Shown: piece after piece, positions 55,645-64,000 of the stretch
Layout of the letters: the number at the start of each line of letters is the position of its first letter
Numbering within the stretch: the first letter of the stretch is position 1
Source of the DNA: Mactra quadrangularis
Lineage: Eukaryota > Mollusca > Bivalvia > Venerida > Mactridae
DNA: 64,000 bases
Direction of reading: 5' to 3'
Assembly: GCA_025267735.1 (NCBI GenBank)
Contig: CM046297.1
Coordinates: forward strand, 34,188,011-34,252,010
Notes under the pieces: generated by a model
Seen by the model: only the letters and a program-made list of their open reading frames with translations
Databases searched by the model: none
What the model was told of the DNA's origin: nothing
Translations under genes and position numbers: made by a program

Positions 55645-56040
55645 AAGGAAAGAACCAAAGTGTAACCAAAATAAGAATTGTGATAGAACAAGTTTTTAAG
55701 ACTTTTTGTTTTACTCATGTGATAAATTTGAAAGGGAAATCTTTTTATAAATAATGAACATTCAGCAAAGACTTAAGGGCAGGTTACAAAATGTAGTGTT
55801 AGCTAAAGTATAAACCACAAAAAATATGCAGACACATAATTTTTAATTAAAAACACTCCATACTAAATAACATACACTCAAGGTAATGTCATCAAAACCT
55901 CAAAAACACACGTTTTTTATCATTATTTGCAAGAGTACAGCAAGAAAAACACCTGAAATCAACTTACAAAAATGTTCACAGGTATAATGACACCTGCGCT
56001 TTCTTGTTCATATTCATCTAAATTTTGCACAACTAGCCTA
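55645..56040. other. AT-rich DNA, nothing recognised
   Basis: No repeat borders or frames with support. Confidence 0.3.
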
Positions 56041-56047
56041 GCATGTA

Positions 56048-56415
56048 CAGTACCCACTGAAAGTTTAGAGACAAAAGAAATTTACTACAGTTCTTGAATT
56101 TTGACAATTACTTTCGTAGAAACATTTTTTTAATATATTTAAGTATGTTTTGTGATAAAATGAAAACAAATTTCATGAATGCAACACTTTATAAGATTCA
56201 GCATCTGACATCATAAAGCCTCCAAAAACATGATCGTTGTAATAATTTTCTATAAAAAGTTTTTATGCTATTTTTGTTGTCTCTGTTATAATAATAATGA
56301 TAACCAAAAAATATTGCAAAAATGCAAAGCATTTCAAAATAAACAGTTATCAAATGTTAGCTAAAAGCTATTCAATAGGCCTACAATATGAAAATGTCTC
56401 CAAATCTTGTCTACT
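56048..56415 (-). mobile_element. Tc1-type MITE (family T2), copy 2
   Basis: TA precedes CAGTACCCACTGAAAGTTTA at the left. The right side has TAGGCCTACAATATGAAAAT and GTCTCCAAATC, the reverse of the left end of copy 1 (46214). It is about 365 bp, longer than copy 1, so copy 1 carries an internal deletion or this one an insertion. The right terminus is decayed. Confidence 0.75.
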
Positions 56416-56671
56416 GACGTCCTTGTTACAGTTTCAAATTCCCAGCTGGACAAGCATACTATTATGACTAAGGTCATGAATAATTTCTTGGGACATTCTT
56501 AGTCAATGCTAAATACATGTACATGAGTCTTAATAATAGCAGCAAGGTCTCAATTATGGGACATTTTTCTCCTTAAATTCTGCATAACATGATATAATGT
56601 TTTACAAAAAATAGAATTAAATTGCAATAATCCTAGAATGGAGATTTACATGAACTGTGATCAGTCAACAG

Positions 56672-57068
56672 TAGGGCTGTCACGATATACCGGTATATTG
56701 CAATACGCAGCTGCAGCAATATGTACCGCAGTACGATTTTAATGTACCGGTATTTGGCGATATTTTTTTTATTTCATTGGAAAATTATATGCGACATAAA
56801 AGTAACAAAACGTCAGTTTTTCCATTTTTCATTCCATCTAACCTTAAGTAGCAAGAATTAACCGATTAAGGCATGTCTCAGTCCTAAATGACCGTAAATA
56901 CTTAAAGAGGCTAGACTCTATCAGTAGCTGCATATAAGATTTTCTGTTAAATACAGCAGAGGAACAACAAATCTAAAAGCCGACAATATATCGTGGTACG
57001 TATCGCGATACGATGACAGCGTAATGCAATATATCGCGGCACGCTTCTGGCGTATTGTGGCAGCCATA
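56672..57068 (+). mobile_element. hAT-type MITE (family H2), copy 2
   Basis: A 397-bp element has ends TAGGGCTGTCACGATA and TATTGTGGCAGCCATA. It is flanked by a perfect 8-bp duplication GTCAACAG at 56664-56671 and 57069-57076. Confidence 0.93.
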
Positions 57069-57153
57069 GTCAACAGAGGTCATTTTTCTACAGAAATTGC
57101 TACATAGCACTTTGTCCTCTGGTATTTGTCTTACACCAAAAATAACTACAGTT

Positions 57154-57430
57154 AGTTTGTTTGGTTTAACGCCGTAGCAACACATTGTATAGGTTATATA
57201 ATGGCGGTCAGTCAACCTACTCGCTCCTCCTGGAAAAGCTAAATCTCTGGATTTAGCTGTTAATCAACTACTAAGCGCATACTTTTGTCAGTGACTGACA
57301 ACTGCCCGACGTAATTAAAAATCTTTGGTAGGAGGGAGAATGGCCGTAGAAATAATTTCATGATCAAGCTCCATGACAGTATGCCTCGCCCGGAAATCGA
57401 AGCCACACCGCCTGGATCAGTATTAAGTGA
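57154..57430 (-). repeat. tRNA-headed SINE (family A), minus strand
   Basis: Tail TTTAACGCCGTAGCAACACA, body CTAAATCTCTGGATTTAGC, TTTGGTAGGAGGGAGAATGG and TGATCAAGCTCCATGACAGT, then a decayed head (GCCCGGAAATCGAAGCCAC). Confidence 0.85.
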
Positions 57431-57678
57431 TATAAATTCAAAGCACTAGCTAGGAATTGTTAAGGAAACTGACCACAGGTTATTTCTGAGAAGGTCGTAC
57501 TAAGTATTTGTAAAATAAATAAATCTGTGATGTCCTTCAGATTAAATACTTCAGTTGCTGAGGTAGTAGAGCAACCAAGTTGTAATTAGGTCATCTTGGA
57601 TTACAATCTTTATCATAATTTTCTTACCCCAAACAGATATGGGTCAGGTTTGAATATTGCATTAGGTAAGTGACTTAG

Positions 57679-57767
57679 TATATGAGTAGCTAAAGTGTCT
57701 ACGTAATTCTGGGACACCCCTGAGTAGCTAAAGTCTACGTAATTCTTGGACACCCCTCGTATTTATA
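57679..57767. repeat. Direct duplication of about 43 bp
   Basis: GAGTAGCTAAAG..TCTACGTAATTCT and GGACACCCCT occur twice in a row. Confidence 0.85.
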
Positions 57768-57929
57768 ACCCTTGGGCTTCTACAAATTTGGCAGCTATCA
57801 ACGTACAATGTCCCACTGGTGGGGAGTGGGCTAGGTCAAGTGGTTATGATCATTGGACAGCCAGCTCTATGTTGGTTTTAATCACATCCTAAACCTACCT
57901 CTTAGCTAGCCAGAAATTTTATCCTACTG

Positions 57930-58097
57930 CAGTAAAGTTCCGCTATTAAGACCAGCAAAATCGATGTATTTTAATAGCCGACCGGTCTTATTATAGAGAC
58001 CCTTTGGCTCACAAATTAAGCATTTGGGTCTTAATAATTGTCAAAAATTGCATGATTTTGAAATAACAAAAGTGGTCTTAATAGCAGAACTTTACTG
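57930..58097. mobile_element. Pogo/Tc1-type MITE, 168 bp
   Basis: Ends CAGTAAAGTTCCGCTATTAA and TTAATAGCAGAACTTTACTG. TA follows on the right; on the left the TA is decayed. Related ends bound the 892-bp element at 24355 and the remnant at 55060. Confidence 0.83.
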
Positions 58098-58423
58098 TAT
58101 CTCATTACTGGAGGACCAATAACATGACTTGAGAGATATAAATCTAAGTTATAAGAAATAGATTTTTACAAGCAAGCTAAATTAAATATATAGAATAAAC
58201 TATGAGGTTGCTTTTTCATGGAAAGAATTGTTAGTCATCTGATAGCCCAAAAGAACCAAACCACTAAAGAAATTTATGTTCATTTTTGCTAACATAAGAC
58301 AAACATGTTCATTTTTACAAGCCCTAGGGCTTTTCAAACTTTCTACTGACTGTCTGGTATGTTAATATAACTTCCTGTCAGTTTTGCTTCAAGCCAAACA
58401 ATAAACTCTATAAACACAGACTA

Positions 58424-58464
58424 AGGTCATGTAAGGTCAAACAAGGTTAGGTCAAACAAGGTCA
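58424..58464 (+). promoter_or_regulatory. Cluster of AGGTCA half-sites
   Basis: AGGTCA at 58424, 58434, 58449 and 58459, with AGGTTA at 58444. The pairs 58424/58434 and 58449/58459 have 4-bp spacing (DR4 layout). AGGTCA is the core nuclear-receptor half-site. The array may simply be a small tandem repeat. Confidence 0.3.
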
Positions 58465-58492
58465 ATTTTTTTATCATAATGTGACATCATCT

Positions 58493-58541
58493 CCCCCCCC
58501 CCCTCGATATTATATCAATTTGAGAATTTTTTTTTTTTTTT
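58493..58541. repeat. C11 and T15 homopolymer pair
   Basis: Eleven C at 58493-58503 and fifteen T at 58527-58541 lie close together. Confidence 0.85.
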
Positions 58542-58897
58542 CTTATATTTTGAAATAATTTTTGATAATTCATATTTTTACGGCAATGAATTGTTCAATT
58601 TTTATGCAGACAATAAAGTTATGCAAGGTCAAGGGTAATGCAGGGTCAAGGTTAAAACAATGTCCCCCCGCCCCAATTGTAGGCAAATTCAATACACACT
58701 GAGCTAACAAGACCATCTAAGGTCAAGATCAGCACAGCTTCATTCAATTTTAAGTCACAGTCATCATGAGAAATTATGTTCAAACACTGACACCCAAGTA
58801 TTACAGACGATAACAGTTTTGACATGCAAACACAGAGAACAACACAAACTTGATTAACATTTCACTTTACGGATACATGTAACTAAACAATGACACT

Positions 58898-59333
58898 TAG
58901 GGCACGTTCCTCAAGGCAATCGCTAGATAGCGCTTTTTGAAAACGATTTTTTGTAGCATAAGAAGTCTATGGAACGGTTTGCTTCAAGCTAGCAAAAACA
59001 AAATGGCGACTTTCTCAAACAAAAAGTTCAGAATTGTAACAAATGAAAAATATTCAAATCAATTATCCCCATGAATATTCTATTTTACCACTTTGACGAA
59101 ATAAATATATGCATTCAATGAAATATATATCAGTATTCTTGAAAAAGAAACATGTTCCCACAGGGGGCAGCCATTTTGAAATAAGCAGAAGTGTTCCGAA
59201 TGATACGGCTAGCAACAAAAAAACTTGCTACGTTATGCTAGCTAGCGATTCAATTTGCTCAATCATAGCAAACCGTTCCATAGGAAATCGCTACAAAGCG
59301 CTAGCTAGCGATCGCCTTGCGGAAAGTGCCCTA
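58898..59333. mobile_element. Inverted-end element, TAGGGCAC...GTGCCCTA
   Basis: The left TAGGGCACGTTCCTCAAGGC and right GCCTTGCGGAAAGTGCCCTA are imperfect inverted repeats. They are followed inward by CGCTAGATAGCG and CGCTAGCTAGCG palindromes. Length 436 bp. No clean target duplication found. The 87-codon plus frame at 59109-59372 falls inside and is not called. Confidence 0.75.
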
Positions 59334-59339
59334 AGCCAC

Positions 59340-60600
59340 ATTGGCACCACCTACTGGCACCATTGTGTGTAAAGCAGGGTTTAACACTTAATTTTTTTTT
59401 AACAAAGATCCTAAAAGGATTCCCAGGTCAGTGTTTTAGATTCCTGTATAATGCTAAAAATCATGGAAACTATAAATTCACATAAGAACAGGGCAATTTT
59501 TCAGGGATCCTGACTGAATCGCTGGGATTCCTACCAAGTTTTGGAATCCTTAGAATCTTTTGACATTTTTAAGTGTCAAACTAAAGTGTGTAAAGATTGC
59601 TCCTATGTCAGACTAATAGATGGCATAAATGAAAGCTTGTCACTTAAAAGACAATCTTGTAACCATTTCTGTAGAGTACAAAACATTGAACCAAACAGGT
59701 AAGGAAAGTCAAAGCATACCAGCCCACATAGATCCAAAACTAAGCAAATACACTAATAATACTTCAGGGACCAGCTGGACTGGTCAGAATGCAACATCTA
59801 CAAATACAAGCAAGATCAATGTAGCTCATAATGTAATGCTCCTGCAGCCACTTCAGTGAAAATTACTTTGCCTCGATTTCCAAGAAAGGAACCCTTTAAG
59901 CTCTTGTTTTCTATAATTGTGTGCGTAATCCTGTTTGTAACATCAGTTTAAAAATCTATAACATCTCTCTCCTTACTTTTTTGGCTGTGTTGAAGGACCA
60001 TGTTCTTTTACTGTTGCTGTTCCAGATATCTTTGCTAACATCTTTCAAATTATATCATAGTTTTTTCAGAATGCCCTACTGATCAAGGTAATCAAGTGAG
60101 TGCACTATTATATCACTAATTTTAATGTGACAACATCTTTTCTTTTATATGATATAAATTTAAACATTTTTGAAGACACATACTCTCACAGCCGGAGAAA
60201 TTAGAATTTTATATATTTTCATCTATATTCTCAAATGTTTTTGACAATTTTACATTTTCACAGGAGTTAATTTTTACGAGTTCATATTTCAAACATTTTA
60301 TTATATTATATTTTTTTAATTTAATTTCTATATTTTCAATGCATAAGGGTATTTACACTAGTTCTAGCATTTTTATGTTCGCTGCAGTGAATTTTTTTTT
60401 AATTGTCACCTATATCTTTTAAACATTTTGATGTTATTTATATTTTCACTGCAATGAAATTTTTTAGAAGTTACATTTCACCCCAACAGTTTTACTGAAT
60501 ATTACCACATTTCTGTTCATTGTATAAAGGCCCTATTTTTCCTGTAAACCTTGAGAGAAAATATACCTCTAATTATGAATATAAGTCTGCCAACATATTA
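59340..60600. other. AT-rich DNA, unsupported Ser/Thr-rich frame
   Basis: A frame at 59629-59859 reads a Ser/Thr/Asn-rich stretch but contains an apparent AACAG/GTAAGG donor and no matching exon. A palindromic patch with GGATTCC and GGAATCC phrases lies at 59416-59560. Confidence 0.3.
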
Positions 60601-60637
60601 TAACTAATACATAAAAATATACAAACAAAAATCTTAC

Positions 60638-60682
60638 CTGTTAACCAAAGAGAAAAATTCCTTCACTAACTCTCCAATGCAA
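60638..60682 (-). CDS. Exon candidate with consensus donor, minus strand
   Basis: 45 nt open, CIGELVKEFFSLVN, ending GTTAACAG at a near-perfect donor GTAAGA. The acceptor position is uncertain. Phase 2 at both ends. No neighbours linked. Confidence 0.25.
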
Positions 60683-60689
60683 CTTCAAC

Positions 60690-61670
60690 TGACCACACTC
60701 CAGTAATAACCTTACAGCATCTACAGCCTATGACTCAACTTGAGAAATTTTCCTACAGAAAAAATGACAAAAAAGTCACTGTATAAAATGAATATAAGCA
60801 AATAAATATAATTTCCCTATAAATGTATAAACTGTTAAATTAAACTAAGCTCTCCACACTATACATTATGTTAAGTAAATATTTACTACAAATTATTTCC
60901 CCCTTGGGGTACCTCAAACATTTGTGTAATGGTCAATGTGTTATACATGTGGGTCAAACGGCCTGGACTGACCACTATCTGACCTCTGGCTTATATAATG
61001 CATTGGCTAAAGCCAATAGCCTTTTAATCCAAGGTGATTATACTATCTATGCAGGGAAGTTTCCTGTTGCAAGTTTAATAAGTTAAACAAGAATTTTGAA
61101 AACTTTGCACTGTAATGAACAAATCTTGTACTAGGTTTAACAGTGCAAATTTAAGCCTTGTATAAAATACAAGACATTATAAAAGCAATGGTCAAGCATA
61201 TAGTATGTATAGTTAGTGGATTGCATATAAATAATAACCTTTGGACAGGTAATAGCCTGTCTTGTTTACATTGCTTGTAAAAACTGTTATATTTGAATAA
61301 GACACATAGACCTTGGATATATTTCCCCAGACTTAAAATCCCCACTTTTCATACCTGAAAAAAGACACAATTATATATATGACTGGATATACTATTATTG
61401 TATCAAAATACTATTAAGTGAAATATTACCTTTCTCGAAAAAGTGCATTATTAAATGGGCATTTAATGCAGAAGTGTTGTCACAAATTTTCTCTGCATTT
61501 TAGTGTATTGTTACACTTCAAGGGAATTATCCTAGAAAAGGGCATAAATGATACTACAAATAAAATACAGAAAAAATACACTTCAGCATTTATAAACAGG
61601 CTTAATATACAGAAAAAAGCATCTCAAGGTCATTAGAAGGCATCATAATATTTCTGTATTAAAATTCGCA
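60690..61670. other. AT-rich DNA, nothing recognised
   Basis: Frames at 60868-61086 (plus) and 61151-61345 (minus) have no domain, splice or repeat support. Confidence 0.3.
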
Positions 61671-61673
61671 GAT

Positions 61674-61975
61674 TAATTATTTATTTATTTTATTTCGGTT
61701 TAACGCCATGTCAACACATTTTTGGTCATTTTACGGCGTCCAGCACACCTAATCTAGCTTTCCTGGACCCTTGTCTATAACCAGTACTCACCTACCCTTC
61801 CACAAGGCTGAAAACTTCTCCATATACCTTATTAATAAAGGAAAATTGACATTATTGTCAAATTTTCATGAAAGGGGAAAACTTCCCCGTGTGGGATTCG
61901 AACCCGTACCCCCCTCAGGAAAATAGATTCGAAATCCCGGTGTGCAACCAACTGCAAAACCGACAAGGGTTGCAG
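61674..61975 (-). repeat. tRNA-headed SINE (family B), best copy, minus strand
   Basis: Tail on the plus strand is TTTATTTCGGTTTAACGCCA then TGTCAACACA. Body: GTCCAGCACACCTAATCTAG, CTTTCCTGGACCCTTGTC and CTACCCTTCCACAAGG. Head at 61885-61975 holds box B (GGGTTCGAATCCCACAC on the minus strand). Confidence 0.87.
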
Positions 61976-61984
61976 ATTAATTAA

Positions 61985-62780
61985 AAACTTGTATAAAAAT
62001 GCATAATTTTGCCAAACCAAGGCGGCCTCTACCCTCTATAGCCAAACTGACATTACAATATTTAAGCTGTGCCTTTGCAAGTACATGTACCTACTAGCTA
62101 GAAGAATGCCTGAAGAAAGTATTTCATGATGGAACTCCATAGAGAAATGTTTTAGAACCCATGACCATCAAATTTGTAGTCAGATGTGGTACCAACATAT
62201 CAAAGACTTATCACCAAGTGTCAAGACTTTGTATGGAACTAGCTAGCCAGCCAATAAATTTTCTTCCAGATCATTCATTTTTTAAGCTTATCAATTCAAT
62301 ATACAGGTATGCTTTAAAAACATATAGCAAAAAGATGTTTGATTTTAGACTTGTAACTTTTTCTACTGATTGATTGGCACCAGACAGATAGACGCTATCA
62401 AAATATGTCCATCCAATGTCCAGATAAGGGGTTTCCATCATTAAAAGGATGCCTGCTTGTCACTAAGGAATGATTTTCAAGGGTACAAAGACTTTATTCA
62501 AAGACTTAAACTTTAACTGAACTTTAATAAAGGAAATCAGCATGTAGCAAATATACTAAAAAAACTTGAGCTCCCCTTATCTTCAAGCTAGCTTTTATAG
62601 CAACGTGGTAAAATGTCTGCTTACGACTCAATAAGTCTTGAGTTCAGTCTCAGCTAAGACCATAGAAATTTGTCCAGTAAAAATACCTGATTGTGGGAAA
62701 TTCTCAAAATTCTCTTGACCTTTCAAGAACAAGTCGTCAGGTTGCCCAGCTCCTAGGGCATGGAACACAAGTACTGGTAA
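61985..62780. other. AT-rich DNA, nothing firm
   Basis: A weak tRNA-like patch (TTTATAGCAACGTGGTAAAA) lies near 62595. The plus frame at 62161-62373 has no support. Confidence 0.3.
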
Positions 62781-62789
62781 GAACTTTAA

Positions 62790-63629
62790 AGGCCGGACTT
62801 CATTTCTTGAAAAAACCGGGTGGTTAGCAATTAAGCCGATAAGGAGAGAGGGGGAGGGTTTGACCTAAGTTACCAGAGGTTACCAACGGCTGGAATTTTC
62901 AAGATTGTAAACAAAGTTACAACTAAATTTACTACATGTTTATACAGAGAAAACTCCAACATGTATAATCTAAGAATATAAGAGAAGTTAGATATCATAT
63001 TTGTATTGAACCATCTAGTGTTGTAAACTACCAAATATTTTTATAGTGTAACAATATTTCATTATCAAAATTTTTTTCAAATACTTCAAGAATTATTTGA
63101 CACTAAAACATCTGATTTTGTTTATTTACTACTACAATTACATTCAAATACAGTAACTGGTCATCCTGGAATTATTTCATGATTGATACTAAAATAGATT
63201 ATGCATGTATATAAATGTAACACTGCACTACAGGAATAATCTATGAATCAACAGTTGTGGGAATTTTTTATGAGGGTCAGTGAGAAGATATTATTACTGG
63301 CTAAGAGTAGGTCGTGAACTCTCTTTCGATTGGCTAAGTGAAGGTTATGAACCCCTAATCACCTGTCAGTCAAATTTGAATTTTTTAAACTTGTTTATCA
63401 ATTTTTCTTTTGAAAGTACTATTTTTAAGTAACATATAAAACTGAAAATTTCAAATAAAGCTGAAAATGTATTGAACTATCAATTAGTAAAATTTCATTA
63501 AAATCTGATGGGTAAGTTTGTCACAGTTTTAGATTTTCTTTCTCTGGTTTAACATGTTCACTGCTCAGAGAGTCAGAGAGAAGTGGCCATTTTCCAGATT
63601 CTCTCTCTTTTATAGTTGAAGCCCGGCCT
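62790..63629. mobile_element. TTAA-flanked inverted-end element, 840 bp
   Basis: Left AGGCCGGACTTCA and right TGAAGCCCGGCCT are inverted with one mismatch. TTAA lies on both sides (62786-62789 and 63630-63633). TTAA duplication is typical of piggyBac and Kolobok. No transposase is visible. The minus frame reaching into it (63521-63793) crosses the element border and is not called. Confidence 0.72.
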
Positions 63630-63639
63630 TTAACCATGA

Positions 63640-63930
63640 AAACTACATCCTCAGACCTAAAGGTCAGTAACCTATCACTGAAAAAAGTTGAAACATGAAA
63701 GAATTGAAAATTTATTTTAGTTGGCATTAGGAACCATCTGGAGGACATATTTTGTTTCAACAAAAACAAACATAAAATCTCTTTACTAATCACAGGAAGT
63801 TCAAAGCTTATTATATTTTTTTCACAATTTCAGCTTATAATAATTCCAATATCCAAAGGCCATTATAAAACAATTGTGTGATTATTGTCCCAGCTCACCA
63901 CAAGTGGTCAGTTTTCTAAGCATATTGCTA
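63640..63930. other. AT-rich DNA, nothing recognised
   Basis: No repeat borders or frames with support. Confidence 0.3.
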
Positions 63931-63936
63931 GCTAGT

Positions 63937-64000
63937 ATTTATTTATTTTATTGGATTTAACACCGTATCAACACATTTTAGGTCATTTCACGGCATCCAG
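63937..64000 (-). repeat. SINE family B tail, cut by window end
   Basis: ATTGGATTTAACACCGTATC, AACACATTTTAGGTCATTTC and ACGGCATCCAG match the tail of the copy at 61674. The element continues beyond the window. Confidence 0.85.

Noticed and set aside
57655..57700. Opposed splice-like sites with short open segments on both strands
   Set aside because: Two frames and both strands give equally plausible readings, which shows how easily such signals arise by chance.
59109..59372. 87-codon plus frame
   Set aside because: It lies mostly inside the inverted-end element and runs through its right end.

Overview
The window looks like AT-rich nuclear DNA from a marine bivalve mollusc. The reasons are very long non-coding stretches, short candidate exons with GT/AG borders, tRNA-headed SINEs, many non-autonomous DNA transposons (MITEs) with intact target-site duplications (TSDs), and repeat families whose opening and closing phrases I associate with bivalve genomes (for example ACAAGAGCTGTCCGTAAGAC at 44.8 kb). 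The bivalve assignment is inference. There is no operon structure, no rRNA, no functional tRNA and no long conserved open frame.

Gene content. The best candidate is a minus-strand gene running leftwards through 4.2-14.2 kb. Two exons at 4246-4353 and 6189-6246 encode Met/Gln/Gly/His-rich protein with clean splice borders. Weaker phase-compatible exons lie at 8454-8485, 8802-8889, 10905-10988 and 14126-14155. I do not recognise the protein. Other possible gene pieces are two plus-strand first exons (31993-32067 and about 53290-53453), a minus-strand terminal coding exon at 25718-25999 with a possible partner just upstream, and isolated minus-strand exon candidates at 50.7 and 60.6 kb.

Mobile elements dominate. 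A mariner-like element (18621-22888, 30-bp terminal repeats) is split by a 2965-bp element (19538-22502). The inner element has 14-bp CCCAGGCG termini, TA flanks, and arrays of a CCATGG-centred palindrome just inside both ends. Removing the insert leaves about 1.3 kb, the normal size of a mariner. Four copies of a 355-467 bp MITE family (453, 5461, 24451, 40770) have CAATCT ends, and three carry perfect 9-bp TSDs. One sits inside a SINE and another inside a pogo-like element. Two hAT-type MITE families (2421/54297 and 39759/56672) have 8-bp TSDs. One Harbinger-type family (13177, 14268, 23694) has TWA flanks. Several TA-flanked Tc1/pogo-type elements are present, including a 175-bp pair about 99% identical.

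SINEs form at least three tRNA-headed families. Two share a 3' tail, suggesting one LINE partner. One copy of the third carries its box-B segment three times at an exact 97-bp spacing.

Simple and tandem repeats include an 872-bp TTA/TAC tract with a recurring marker, ATC-type tracts at 30.9 and 34.7 kb, and minisatellites of 31 bp (10.7 and 55.2 kb), 41 bp (44.0 kb) and about 26 bp (35.4 kb). Remaining stretches hold AT-rich DNA in which I see no supported feature.
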